Of a stretch of 64,000 bases of DNA, positions 17,506 to 26,348 are shown piece by piece. Source of the stretch: JAWKUK01 sp964402175. GTDB lineage: Bacteria > Planctomycetota > UBA1135 > GCA-002686595. The DNA lies in the NCBI GenBank assembly GCA_964402175.1, contig CAYOBN010000017.1:1-64000 (forward strand), in the 5' to 3' direction. Every line of letters starts with the position of its first letter. Position 1 is the first letter of the stretch. The position numbers and the translations under genes were made by a program. The notes below the pieces were generated by a model that saw only the letters and a list, made by a program, of their open reading frames with translations, was not told where the DNA came from and searched no databases.

Positions 17506-18644
17506 CACTCCGGCTGCAGGTCTCCGTACGCGCGGCGCACGAAGGGTCCTGTGAGGTACTCGTTGGTCGGCAGCGCCGACTGGTGGCGGACGCCGGTCCA
17601 GCCGTGCGTGACGATCAAGCGCAGCGTCTCGGCGACTCCAGCCGCCGTCGTCGATTGGATCGCGCGCAGACGCTGGCCGCGCACCTCGATGCCGGGCACG
17701 AAGCGCGCGACGCGTAGGACACGCCGGCGCCCGTCGCGGTCGAAACCCTCGACATCGGCGTACACCGCGACCTGGTCGTCTTCGCAGTGCGGCACCAGCT
17801 CTTCCAGCGCGACCTGCAGCTTCGCGGGCCGATCGGGGCCTTCGGGGATCCGCGCGAGCAGGGAGTCGACCCACGCGTAGTGGCCCGGGAACCGCAGGGT
17901 CTTGTAGTCGAGGTGCTGCACCGTCGCACCGAAAGCCTGCGGCAGGTCGGCCGCGCCGCCGGAGGTCAGGTCCGCCTCGAGCAAGCGCCCTTCGACCATC
18001 AGCTCCTCGCGCTCCGAGAGCGACGGCCGCTCGACGACGACGTGATCGCGGACGACGGTCGCCGGCTTCACGTACTCCGTCGCGACACCGACGGGGCTCC
18101 ACGTCCAGCCGTAGAAGTGCGGGCCGTGGGCGCTGCGGGGCAGCGCGCCGACGCGCATGCGCATCCGCTCGAGGCGGGTCACCCCCCACCGCTCACGCGC
18201 GCTCTGCGCCAAATGGTGGCCGAGCACGTTGATGGCGCCGGGCGCGAGCCCGCACTGCAGAGCAAAACAGGTCGTCGCGCCAGCGGCGATGCGCTCGACC
18301 TCCTGCGTCTCGCGCACGTATTCGGTCAGGTTCAGATAGTGGCAGCGGTGCTCGCGCGCGAGCGTCGCGACACGCGGCGCCTCCGCGCCAGGCAAGCAGT
18401 CGACCACGGCGTCCGCCCACTGCAGCGTCGCGTCGAGCTCCGGCGAGCTGCCAGCGCTCGGCATCACGATCCCCCGCGCGGGGCCCGCCGCGGCGGCGAA
18501 ACGGACCGCCTCGTCGGCGCTCGCGCCGTGGAGGTCCCCGAGGACCACCTCGCACGGGAACGAGGCCTCGTCGAGCAGCATGAGCGCGAGGGCGCGCCCG
18601 ATACCGCCGGCGCCGGCGATGAAGATCTTGTGCGTCTTGGACAT
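17505..18644 (-). CDS. Saccharopine dehydrogenase-like oxidoreductase
   Basis: The 379-residue protein opens MSKTHKIFIAGAGGIGRALA, a Rossmann GxGGxG nucleotide-binding loop. It continues with features of the saccharopine dehydrogenase family: DAVVDCLPG (around 90), CHYLNLTEY, and the Gly-rich CGLAPGAINVLG. A Shine-Dalgarno-like CCGGAG lies about 8 bases before the ATG. Family members oxidise or condense lysine-derived or carboxy-polyamine intermediates with NAD(P); the substrate here cannot be read from sequence. Its stop shares a base with the tamB start, so the enzyme is translationally coupled to an envelope-assembly pair, an unexpected companion. The open frame beyond 18644 toward 19991 is antisense to other genes and was discarded. 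Confidence 0.85.
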   Translation of the reverse strand: MSKTHKIFIAGAGGIGRALALMLLDEASFPCEVVLGDLHGASADEAVRFAAAAGPARGIVMPSAGSSPELDATLQWADAVVDCLPGAEAPRVATLAREHRCHYLNLTEYVRETQEVERIAAGATTCFALQCGLAPGAINVLGHHLAQSARERWGVTRLERMRMRVGALPRSAHGPHFYGWTWSPVGVATEYVKPATVVRDHVVVERPSLSEREELMVEGRLLEADLTSGGAADLPQAFGATVQHLDYKTLRFPGHYAWVDSLLARIPEGPDRPAKLQVALEELVPHCEDDQVAVYADVEGFDRDGRRRVLRVARFVPGIEVRGQRLRAIQSTTAAGVAETLRLIVTHGWTGVRHQSALPTNEYLTGPFVRRAYGDLQPE

Positions 18645-18821
18645 GGTGGGCTCCGGTGAGCCCCTTAGCCTACGGCACCCGGGAACCGGGGGCCAAACCG
18701 ACGACGGGGCCGCGCGGCATTCGGTCCCACTCCATTGCACCCCGCGGGACATCTTTGCGGCCGTCCGCCGCCCCGCCCCGGGCGGGATAGGATTCAGCGG
18801 GGCGGAACCGCCCCCCTCGCC

Positions 18822-18971
18822 ATGGAAGCTCCCAAGAAGTCCGGATCCGACCTGCGGGTCGTCGTCTACATCGCCCTCGGGGCGCTGATCCTCGTCCTCC
18901 TCGGCCTCGGCGCCGCCGCCTTCCTGGGCGGCTCGGGCGAGCCGCAGATGGTCTACGAGGGGTTCAACTAG
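18822..18971 (+). CDS. Small single-pass membrane protein
   Basis: A 49-residue ORF starting MEAPKKSGSDLRVVVYIALG. It has a charged N-terminus, one membrane helix (about residues 13-35, rich in Ala, Leu and Gly) and a short acidic tail, GGSGEPQMVYEGFN. The start was chosen because the hydrophobic segment then sits at a normal distance from the N-terminus; a longer open frame from 18735 adds only low-complexity Arg/Pro sequence. The topology is of small inner-membrane proteins. No family is recognised. It lies between the divergent saccharopine-dehydrogenase-like gene and the secreted protein at 19044. Confidence 0.5.
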   Translation: MEAPKKSGSDLRVVVYIALGALILVLLGLGAAAFLGGSGEPQMVYEGFN

Positions 18972-19043
18972 AGACAGAGCGCCCCGGTTTCCGGCGCCGC
19001 CTTCGGAACCTCCGCCAGACACCATCCGTCGCAGATCACCACC

Positions 19044-20057
19044 ATGTTCCGCTTCCCGCATCTCGCTCGTGCGCTCGCGCTCTCCGGCGCGGCGCTGTCC
19101 GCTCTGGGCACCGAAGTCGCTGCCCAAGCCACCTACTTGGAGTCCAACGGCATCGTTGTGATCCAGATGGAGTCGCTGCCGTTCGTGGACGACTGGGTCC
19201 AGAGCACGGCGACTCCGGGCTCCACCGGCGCAGGCTACATCGTCTGGACCGGCGCCAACTACTTCCCCGCGCCCGGCCCCGGGGTCTTCGACCTGCGCGT
19301 CGAGATCCAGAACCCGGGCACCTACGTCCTGAACCTGCGGAACCGGCACGAGAACCCGGACCCCACCCAGGAGAACGACGTCTGGTTGAGGCTCAACAAC
19401 GGGCCCTTCGAGAAGATCTTCTCGAACGGGGTCGACAGCGTGGCCAACTGGACGTGGGAGGCGCGGCTCGAGGACCCGCTGCTCGGCTTCCCGCAGCAGG
19501 CCTACGTACTCTCCGCCGGCTTGCACACGTTCACGTTCGCGGCGCGCTCGCACGGGTTCAAGATGGACCGGCTGCACCTCGCGTTCCCGGGACACCCGCA
19601 GGCGTTCAACCTCGGCCTGCCCGAGTCCACCCGGCGCATCGGGGTCGAGTACGGCAACGCCAACAACAACTCCACGGGCCAGCCGGGGCGCATCGAGGCC
19701 TTCGGCGCGGCGCGCGCCAGCGAGAACAACCTGACGCTGCACTCCTACGCCCTGCCGACCGGCTCGCTCGGCTTCTTCATCGTCGGCAACCAGCAGATCT
19801 TCGGCCCGAACCCGGGTGGATCGGCGGGCAACGTCCTCGTCGGGCCGGCGATCGGGCGCTACGGCGGCAATATCCTGCAGGCCAACGGCAACGGTCGCGT
19901 GCAGATGCCCGTGAACCTCACACAGCTCCCGCGCCCGACAGGGCCGGTCGCGGTCACCGCGGGCCAGACGTGGTACTTCCAGTACTGGCACCGCGACTCC
20001 AACGGCGGCGCGCCGACGTCGAACTTCAGCCGCGCGCTCGCGGTCACTTTCGAGTGA
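19044..20057 (+). CDS. Secreted carbohydrate-binding-like protein, paralogue of 26349-27356
   Basis: The 337-residue protein has a Sec signal (about residues 1-28, ending TEVAAQA). The first half resembles a malectin/GH115-C-like sugar-binding sandwich: NPGTYVLNLRNRHENPDP, then ENDVWLRLN, and a final FKMDRLHLA. The second half has the pattern NNLTL, LGFFIVGNQQ, NPGGSAGNVLVG, GQTWYFQYWHRD and a terminal RALAVTFE. I recognise the second pattern as a recurrent C-terminal module of secreted planctomycete proteins, from memory; no function is established. It is clearly homologous, along its whole length, to the product at 26349-27356. The two flank a glycosyltransferase locus, which suggests they bind or organise the glycan made there (inference). 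Confidence 0.82.
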   Translation: MFRFPHLARALALSGAALSALGTEVAAQATYLESNGIVVIQMESLPFVDDWVQSTATPGSTGAGYIVWTGANYFPAPGPGVFDLRVEIQNPGTYVLNLRNRHENPDPTQENDVWLRLNNGPFEKIFSNGVDSVANWTWEARLEDPLLGFPQQAYVLSAGLHTFTFAARSHGFKMDRLHLAFPGHPQAFNLGLPESTRRIGVEYGNANNNSTGQPGRIEAFGAARASENNLTLHSYALPTGSLGFFIVGNQQIFGPNPGGSAGNVLVGPAIGRYGGNILQANGNGRVQMPVNLTQLPRPTGPVAVTAGQTWYFQYWHRDSNGGAPTSNFSRALAVTFE

Positions 20058-20074
20058 CCTGAGGCCGCGCCGCG

Positions 20075-21502
20075 ATGGGCGGACGCGTTTTGTTGCGCTC
20101 CTTTGTCATGCGGGTCGGCGGCGCATTGCGCCGCCGACCTGTCGTTCCGCTGGTGCTGATCGGCAGCGGGTTGTTATACGTCCGCTTCGAGGTGGTCGAA
20201 GCGGTTCGTAGCTCGCGCGCGTACCTCGATGTGCTCCTGCCAGCTGCGGCAGTCTTGGCGCTCTGCGAAGCGCTCTGGTTCGGAGTACTCCTGCGCACCC
20301 TGGGGCGTAACCCTGCGGTGACGCGCCTCGAGTGGATCCTCGCGCTGATGCTGGCGGTCGGGGGCGCCCTAACGCAGCTCTCAACGCCGCCGCGAGGCAG
20401 CATCGACGCGATCACGTACGCCGTGCACGGCTACATCCAAGTCGAGCTCGGACTCGACGTCTATGCAGCGCGCCCGGCGGATCAATTCCACGGACCGCTC
20501 CATGCAGAGCTCGTGGCGCTAGGTTACGCACCGGTACACGAGACTCCGTCACCGTACGGACCACTCTGGAGCGCGATCGAGGCGCTCGCTTGGCGCGTCG
20601 GCGGCGGACTCGGCGGAGCGCTACGGTTCTTCCAGACCCTGGGCCTCGGCGCGCTCCTCGCGAGCGCAGCGGCGCTGGCGGCCCTCGCTCGGCGCAACGC
20701 CAAAGGCTCGCGCTACAGCCCCGCGGCGCTCGCTCTCGCTTTCCTCGCGTGTCCGCTTGCGCCGACCGAGGCGGTGCTCGACGCGCACCTCGACATCACC
20801 GCGTACGCGCTCACGCTCGGCGCGCTGTGGGCCGCGGGCGGGCCGCGCGCTCTGGCGCCGCTGCTGCTGGCGGCGGCTGTCGCGATCAAGCCGACTTTCG
20901 GTGTGTTTCTCCCGGCGATCGTCGCCGTCGCGAACCGGGGGCAGGGTGCGGCGCCTGCCCTGCGTCTCGCCGCGTCCTACGCCGCTGTGTTGGCCCTCGC
21001 GGTCGGCGCCGCTTACGCACCGTACTGGAACGGCGCAGCGACCCTGGCCCCATTGTTGCGCCATACCCACCTCTCCGCGTGGACGACGCCCTTGACCGGT
21101 GCGGCGGCGCTCCTCGCATTGCTGCTGGCTGGACGCCACGTGCAGCGCCCGAGGCCGCTGAACACGCTCGAATCGGCAGACATGACGGCGCTGCCGGTAG
21201 CGCTCATCGTGCTCGCGTACTGGCTCCCTTGGTACGGCCTGGCGCTGACCGGCGAGCTGCTGCGCACAGGGCGCCGATCTGGGCTGGTGATCGCGGTGTA
21301 CCTGACGCTGATGGGCCGCTTGCTCGGCGGCCTCTGGTTCACCGCGCAGCACCACTACGGCGCACAGCGCGAGTGGATCCGGGAGTTACCGCTACCCGGG
21401 GTCGTGTTCCAGGAGACCACACTCGCTGCGCTCGCGCTGCTGGCGCTCGTCGTCGGTCTGCGGGCCTGGTTGAATCGGCGGACTCAGTCGCCGTCAGCCT
21501 GA
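20075..21502 (+). CDS. Polytopic GT87-like mannosyltransferase-type protein
   Basis: The 475-residue protein has about ten to twelve membrane helices. Features of the GT-C/GT87 group are DAITYAVHGYIQVELGLDVY in the first large loop, YGPLWSAIE, and AAAVAIKPTFGVFLPAIV, the conserved K-P turn of these enzymes. Such proteins transfer a sugar from a polyprenyl-phosphate donor on the outer face of the inner membrane. It starts 17 bases after the secreted protein at 19044-20057, so the two are probably one transcript. Its 3' end overlaps the convergent GT-C gene by 19 bases. The exact glycan is unknown. Confidence 0.78.
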   Translation: MGGRVLLRSFVMRVGGALRRRPVVPLVLIGSGLLYVRFEVVEAVRSSRAYLDVLLPAAAVLALCEALWFGVLLRTLGRNPAVTRLEWILALMLAVGGALTQLSTPPRGSIDAITYAVHGYIQVELGLDVYAARPADQFHGPLHAELVALGYAPVHETPSPYGPLWSAIEALAWRVGGGLGGALRFFQTLGLGALLASAAALAALARRNAKGSRYSPAALALAFLACPLAPTEAVLDAHLDITAYALTLGALWAAGGPRALAPLLLAAAVAIKPTFGVFLPAIVAVANRGQGAAPALRLAASYAAVLALAVGAAYAPYWNGAATLAPLLRHTHLSAWTTPLTGAAALLALLLAGRHVQRPRPLNTLESADMTALPVALIVLAYWLPWYGLALTGELLRTGRRSGLVIAVYLTLMGRLLGGLWFTAQHHYGAQREWIRELPLPGVVFQETTLAALALLALVVGLRAWLNRRTQSPSA

Positions 21503-23139
21503 CGCTCCCACAGGTCACCGACGCCGATCGGCCGGTAGTGGGCATCGAGGTAGAGGTTGACCTCTCGCGACAGACCGCGCGTGGCGTCATCGCGCACGAC
21601 CCAGCGCGGCGGGCGCTCCTCGAGCACACGCAGCACCGCGGGCCCCTTTGCGTCGTCGTCGAGCGCGGCGAGCATCCCCGGATGCAGGAAGAAGTAGCGG
21701 TACGCATGCGGACGGAACATCGTCGGCGCAGACCAACCTCCGAGGACCGCATCGTCGGGGCCCGACCGAGCGTGCAGCGCCTCGAACTGTTGCCGGACCG
21801 CAGTATCGCGCCAGCGAATGCGGTCGACCACGCGGTAGAGCGGCACCGCCAAGGCCAAGGCGGTGAAGGCGACCGACAACCGCGCCCCGGCGCCCCGCTG
21901 CCCGCGCTGCGCGCCGAAAGGCAGACAGCCGAGCAGTGGCGCGGTCGACGCCGCGACCAGGCCGGCATAGACGACGACGAGGCGCCGATCGCCGCCGAAG
22001 CTCCGCGCACCGTACACGAGGACCGCCAGGGTCCCGACGAGCGCCAGCAGGGCGAGGCCATCGGCGAGCCCCGCGCGCGCCCGCGCTGCGCGCTCTGCGA
22101 GTGCCGTCGACGTGTGCGCTGCCCCGAGCGCGAGCAGCGGCAGGAGCGGGACCAGGAACTGCGGCCACGGCACAGGCACCGTGAACCAACCGACGAGGAA
22201 CCCGACCGCGGCGCCGGCGACGATCCGACGCTCGCGCAGCGCTCGGGTCGCGTCGGCTCCCTGCCCGCCCTGAAGCGGGGCCGCCCCGAGCTGGAACAAC
22301 CCGAAGAGGCCGAGCGCGACCAGCGCGGGGCTGCCGCGTAGGAGCTCGTTCGTGAAGCGCCACGGCGAGAGCTCACGCGGCCAGTCGAGGGGACCGAGCA
22401 CCACGTCGCGTACGAACGCTCCGGCTGCGCCGCGCGCTGCGAGGGTCGCGAGCACGACCGCCAGCGGCACGAAGGCTGCGACCGTGAACCGGGCGAGCCG
22501 CGGCAGCTCGGCCCGCAGGGCCCCCCGGCTCACAAGGAGCGCGGCAGTGGCAGCCCCCAGGGCGCCGAACGCGAGCTTCGGCGTGAACATCAGCCCGAGC
22601 CCGAGCGCGAGCCCCCCTGCGAGGGTCGCGCGCGCGCCACCGTGCAGGTAACCGAGCAGCCCGACCGACCACAGGAACGCTGCGGGCCCGTCGGGTCGGA
22701 CCTCGAGCGTCTTGTCGACGAAGAGCGGCGTCGCAGCGAGGAACAACGCCGCGATGAGCGCAGGCCCGAGCCCGAGGAGGCGCCGCCCGAGGACGACGGT
22801 CGTCGCCAGGGTGCCGAGGACCGCGAGGAACGCCACGCCGCGCGCGGCTTGGACGGTGTGCCAGGACTCACCGAGGACCTCGACGAGCGGCGCGAGCAGC
22901 CAGGCGATGCCCGGCGGATGGTGCTCGAAATAGTCGCGGTACGCGACGAGGCCCCGGACGGCGCAGTACGCGCCGTGCAGGTGTTGGAACTCGTCGGGGT
23001 CGTAGTTGCGCTGCAGCGCTAGGGGGACCCGCCAGGACGTCTCGGCCGCCGCAGCGAGGGCGAGGAGGGCGAGCGTGCTGCGCGAGAAAAGGGGGCCCCC
23101 GTGGGAGTCCCGGCGGTGCGGAGGATCGGACGGACCCAT
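21484..23139 (-). CDS. GT-C family glycosyltransferase (GT39/GT83-like)
   Basis: The 551-residue membrane protein has an acidic motif just after the first helix, NYDPDEFQHLHG, as in GT-C glycosyltransferases where this acidic pair positions the lipid-sugar donor. It is followed by YRDYFEHHPPGIAWLLAP, typical of the ArnT/PMT-like families, and then about eleven hydrophobic helices. A soluble C-terminal segment of about 100 residues follows. ATG 23139 was chosen; the frame continues to a TTG at 23178 without added homology. It is divergent from the GT2 gene at 23358 and convergent with the GT87-like gene. It probably adds a sugar to a lipid-linked or surface glycan in the periplasm. Confidence 0.82.
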   Translation of the reverse strand: MGPSDPPHRRDSHGGPLFSRSTLALLALAAAAETSWRVPLALQRNYDPDEFQHLHGAYCAVRGLVAYRDYFEHHPPGIAWLLAPLVEVLGESWHTVQAARGVAFLAVLGTLATTVVLGRRLLGLGPALIAALFLAATPLFVDKTLEVRPDGPAAFLWSVGLLGYLHGGARATLAGGLALGLGLMFTPKLAFGALGAATAALLVSRGALRAELPRLARFTVAAFVPLAVVLATLAARGAAGAFVRDVVLGPLDWPRELSPWRFTNELLRGSPALVALGLFGLFQLGAAPLQGGQGADATRALRERRIVAGAAVGFLVGWFTVPVPWPQFLVPLLPLLALGAAHTSTALAERAARARAGLADGLALLALVGTLAVLVYGARSFGGDRRLVVVYAGLVAASTAPLLGCLPFGAQRGQRGAGARLSVAFTALALAVPLYRVVDRIRWRDTAVRQQFEALHARSGPDDAVLGGWSAPTMFRPHAYRYFFLHPGMLAALDDDAKGPAVLRVLEERPPRWVVRDDATRGLSREVNLYLDAHYRPIGVGDLWERQADGD

Positions 23140-23357
23140 GGGCTCGGGGACTGTGCCACGCGGCGGTGGGGCCCGCAATGTCCGTGCAGCCGGGAGCCTC
23201 GGCCACGGAATCCGATCCGCATGGGCCGAGCTCTGTGGCAGAGGCTCTCGGGCTGGACGAACGAGAGCCCGTGCCGAGGGCCTAGGGCCGTGGTACCTTG
23301 CTGCGCCGTCGGGTTCCGGAGCCGCCCCGAACCGATGGCGAGCCCGCCCCTGCCCCG

Positions 23358-24518
23358 ATGAGCGACTGCGAGCTGTCGATCCTGATGCCCTGCCTCAACG
23401 AGGCGGAGACCCTCGCCGTCTGCATCGAGAAGGCCCGGGGTTACCTCGCACGCTCGGGTGTGAAGGGCGAGGTCGTCGTCTCCGACAACGGCAGCACCGA
23501 CGGCAGCCAGGCGCTCGCGGAGCGCTGCGGAGCGCGCGTCGTGCACGCGCCGCGCCGCGGCTACGGCGCGGCGCTCATCGCCGGTATCGAAGGCGCCCGC
23601 GGTGAGTTCGTCATCATGGGTGACGCAGACGACAGCTACGACTTCGCGAACCTCGATGCGTTCGTCGAGCGCCTGCGCGCCGGTGACGAGCTCGTGATGG
23701 GCAACCGCTTCCGCGGCGGCATCGGCCCCGGCGCCATGCCGCCGCTGCACCGGTACCTCGGCAATCCCGTCCTGACGACGATCGGGCGCGTGCTCTTCGG
23801 CAGTCCTTGCAAGGACTTCCACTGCGGCCTGCGCGGCTTCTCGCGGCGCGCGATCCAGGGCCTCGACCTGCGCACGACCGGCATGGAGTTCGCCAGCGAG
23901 ATGGTCGTCAAAGCGACGCTGCGCGGCCTCCGCATCAGCGAGGTCCCGACGACGCTCAAGAAAGACGGCCGCTCGCGCCCGCCGCACCTGCGCAGTTGGC
24001 GCGATGGTTGGCGGCACCTGCGATTCCTCCTGATGCTGAGCCCGCGGTGGCTGTTCGTGGCCCCGGGAGGTCTGCTCATCGCCCTCGGCCTGCTCTTGAT
24101 GGGGCTCGTTCTGCCGGGGCCGTTCGAGGTCTCGGGTGTGCGGCTCGACGTGCACACGCTCGTCGTCGGTGCGGCCTTGCTGGTGCTCGGGACGCAGACG
24201 ATCACGTTCGGTGTGCTCGCAAAGCAGTTCGGCGTGAACGCGGGGATCCTGCCAGACTCGCGCGGAGCCTCACGCTTGCGGGGGCTCTTTGCGCTCGAAC
24301 GCGCCGTGATCGTGGGCTTCTCGGTCTTTGTGCTGGGTTTCGGCTTCCTGGTCGCCACGGTGACGTCGTGGAGCGCTGGCGGCCTCGGTGACCTCGACTA
24401 CCAAGTGACGATGCGGCAGGTCGTGCCTGCGGTGACCGCCATGACGCTCGGTCTGCAGCTCGTGCTGTCCGCGTTCATGAGCAGCGTGCTGGACCTCAAC
24501 ACGGTGCGCGAGCGCTGA
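23358..24518 (+). CDS. Family 2 glycosyltransferase, dolichyl-phosphate-mannose-synthase type with membrane tail
   Basis: The 386-residue protein starts at ATG 23358 (MSDCELSILMPCLNEAETL). The GT2 catalytic core is complete: MPCLNEAETL (10-19), SDNGSTDGS (42-50) and the acidic GDADDSYDF (88-96). After about residue 215 there are four membrane helices, a layout common in polyprenyl-phosphate glycosyltransferases. Such enzymes make polyprenyl-phosphate sugars at the cytoplasmic face, which the neighbouring GT-C enzymes could use as donor. The next gene starts 10 bases after its stop, so they are probably co-transcribed. Confidence 0.92.
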   Translation: MSDCELSILMPCLNEAETLAVCIEKARGYLARSGVKGEVVVSDNGSTDGSQALAERCGARVVHAPRRGYGAALIAGIEGARGEFVIMGDADDSYDFANLDAFVERLRAGDELVMGNRFRGGIGPGAMPPLHRYLGNPVLTTIGRVLFGSPCKDFHCGLRGFSRRAIQGLDLRTTGMEFASEMVVKATLRGLRISEVPTTLKKDGRSRPPHLRSWRDGWRHLRFLLMLSPRWLFVAPGGLLIALGLLLMGLVLPGPFEVSGVRLDVHTLVVGAALLVLGTQTITFGVLAKQFGVNAGILPDSRGASRLRGLFALERAVIVGFSVFVLGFGFLVATVTSWSAGGLGDLDYQVTMRQVVPAVTAMTLGLQLVLSAFMSSVLDLNTVRER

Positions 24519-24528
24519 TTCAGAGCCC

Positions 24529-26196
24529 GTGGACCTCGCCGACCGCATCCTGACGCTGATCGGTGTCGCAGCGGCGTCGGCGCTCGTGGCTCCGCGGCCC
24601 CTGCGGCGCGCGCTCGATGGGGGCTTGAAGCTCGCGGGCTGGTTCGGGCGCGCGCCGCGCCTCTGGGTCTCGATGGTCGGCGTCGTGGGGTTCATCGCGC
24701 CGTTCCTGGGCGCCCATTACGTGCGCTGGCCCGTGCCCAGCATCCACGACGAGTTCGCGTACTTGCTCACCGCCGAGACGTTTGCGAGCGGCCGTGCCGC
24801 GATGCCGACGCACCCGTTCTGGGAGCACTTCGAGACGTACCACGTCATCCATCAGCCCACGTACGCCGCCAAGTATCCGCCGGGGCTCGCGCTGCCCTTT
24901 GCGCTAGGTGAGGCGCTCTTCGACGAGCCGCGGTACGGACTCTGGCTGCAAGGCGGAGCGCTCGCGGCGGCGGTCGCGTGGATGTTGTTCGGGTGGCTGT
25001 CGCCGCGGCTCGCGGTGATCGGCTCGTTGCTCGCGATCGGACGCTACACCCTCGCAGGCCCTTGGGTGCAGACCTTCTACAACGGCGCGCTCGCGGGGAT
25101 CGGCGGCGCGCTCGCGCTGGGCGCGCTCGGCCGCCTGCTGCGTCGCCCAGCTGACCCGCGGATGGGGTCAGGCATCGCGCTCGGTGTGGGGTTCGGGCTG
25201 CTCGCGGGGACGCGACCGTTCGAGGGGCTCGTGCTCGCTGTGCCGTGCGCTGTGGCACTGCTCGCGTGGCTGGGGCGCCGGCTGAGGACCGGCCAGGGGC
25301 GTGCGACGCTGCGGGTGTTCGCGCCGGCGGCTGTGGTCGTCTTTACTGCGATCGGTGGGATCCTGCTCTACAACCGAGCGGTGACCGGCGATCCCCTGCG
25401 TTTGCCGTACACGGAGTACGACCGCCAATACTCTGTCTATCCGCCGTTCCTGTGGCAGGCGAAGGCTCCGGAGCCCCAGTTCCGGCACGATGTGCTGCGC
25501 GAGTTCGCACTCGGTTTCCAGGCGGGGGACTACGGAGCCTGGGGCGACGCGCGCCAGATGGCTTGGCTCGTCGGCGAGCGCGGCTACGAGCTGGCGCGCG
25601 ACTTCGCAGGCTGGCCGCTCTTCCTCCTGTGCGCTGCATACCTGCTGCGCCCGCGGGGAAAGGGGGTCCGGTTCCTCGCGATCGTGGGAGTGTGTGCCTT
25701 CGCTGCGCTCTGTACGACGACCTACATCGAGCCCCGTTACGCGGCGCCGGTCGTCTCCGCGATGGTGGCCGTGGCGACGGTCGGCCTCGACAACCTGCGT
25801 AGAGCGGGGTTGCGGCGACGCGGACCCGCGTTCGGTGTGGCGGCGCTCGCGGTCGTCCTCGGGACGGGGGCGCTCACGTGGAACGACTTCCACACCCCGC
25901 CGATCTCATGGTTCGGCCGGATGCGCGCCGACGTCGTCGCTGGGATCGTCCGGCACCCTGGGGAGCACATCGTCTTCGTGCGCGTCGCACCCGGGCATTC
26001 ACCGCACCACATCTGGGTCACGAACGGCGCCGACATCGACGGGCAACGTGTGATCTGGGCGCGCGACCTCGGGACGGAGCGCAACGCGGCGCTCGCGGCG
26101 CGTTATCCCGAGCGCACGGTCTGGACACTGACGTCGGGAGACCTGCTCGTCGACGGACCAGAGCTCCAGCGCGGACTGCCGCCCGCGGCGCGCTGA
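24529..26196 (+). CDS. Polytopic GT-C-like glycosyltransferase or mannosyltransferase
   Basis: The 555-residue protein starts with GTG at 24529. It has about ten membrane helices and, in the first periplasmic loop, an acidic motif SIHDEFAYLLTAETFA followed by AAKYPPGLALP, reminiscent of the acidic pair and PPG turn of GT-C enzymes. The C-terminal ~120 residues form a soluble domain containing FVRVAPGHSPHHIWVTNGAD. It follows the GT2 gene by 10 bases and is presumably its partner in glycan synthesis. The sugar and acceptor are unknown. Two strong hairpins lie just downstream. Confidence 0.75.
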   Translation: MDLADRILTLIGVAAASALVAPRPLRRALDGGLKLAGWFGRAPRLWVSMVGVVGFIAPFLGAHYVRWPVPSIHDEFAYLLTAETFASGRAAMPTHPFWEHFETYHVIHQPTYAAKYPPGLALPFALGEALFDEPRYGLWLQGGALAAAVAWMLFGWLSPRLAVIGSLLAIGRYTLAGPWVQTFYNGALAGIGGALALGALGRLLRRPADPRMGSGIALGVGFGLLAGTRPFEGLVLAVPCAVALLAWLGRRLRTGQGRATLRVFAPAAVVVFTAIGGILLYNRAVTGDPLRLPYTEYDRQYSVYPPFLWQAKAPEPQFRHDVLREFALGFQAGDYGAWGDARQMAWLVGERGYELARDFAGWPLFLLCAAYLLRPRGKGVRFLAIVGVCAFAALCTTTYIEPRYAAPVVSAMVAVATVGLDNLRRAGLRRRGPAFGVAALAVVLGTGALTWNDFHTPPISWFGRMRADVVAGIVRHPGEHIVFVRVAPGHSPHHIWVTNGADIDGQRVIWARDLGTERNAALAARYPERTVWTLTSGDLLVDGPELQRGLPPAAR

Positions 26197-26227
26197 GGAC
26201 CGCGCGGGGCCTCCCCCCCCAAACGCC

Positions 26228-26270
26228 CACGCGCTGGTCCCCTGCGCTCGAGCGCGGGGACCAGCGCGTG
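26228..26270 (+). terminator. Perfect 15-bp hairpin after the GT operon
   Basis: Arms 26228-26242 and 26256-26270 are perfect 15-base reverse complements, and the 13-base spacer contains its own palindrome, GCGCTCGAGCGC. It lies 31 bases after the GT-C stop. There is no T-run, so it is a hairpin-only terminator or transcript-end structure. Confidence 0.65.
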
Positions 26271-26301
26271 GCCGTCGGGGCGTCTCCTCTTACAATGGAG
26301 A

Positions 26302-26340
26302 CGGCCCGGCAGAGCCCGCGGAGCGGACTCTGCCGGGCCG
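26302..26340 (-). terminator. Perfect 13-bp hairpin after the secreted-protein gene
   Basis: Arms 26302-26314 and 26328-26340 pair perfectly over 13 bases around a 13-base loop. It begins 9 bases beyond the stop of the minus-strand secreted-protein gene and most likely ends its transcript; together with the hairpin at 26228 it insulates two convergent genes. Confidence 0.65.
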
Positions 26341-26348
26341 CGCTCGAC

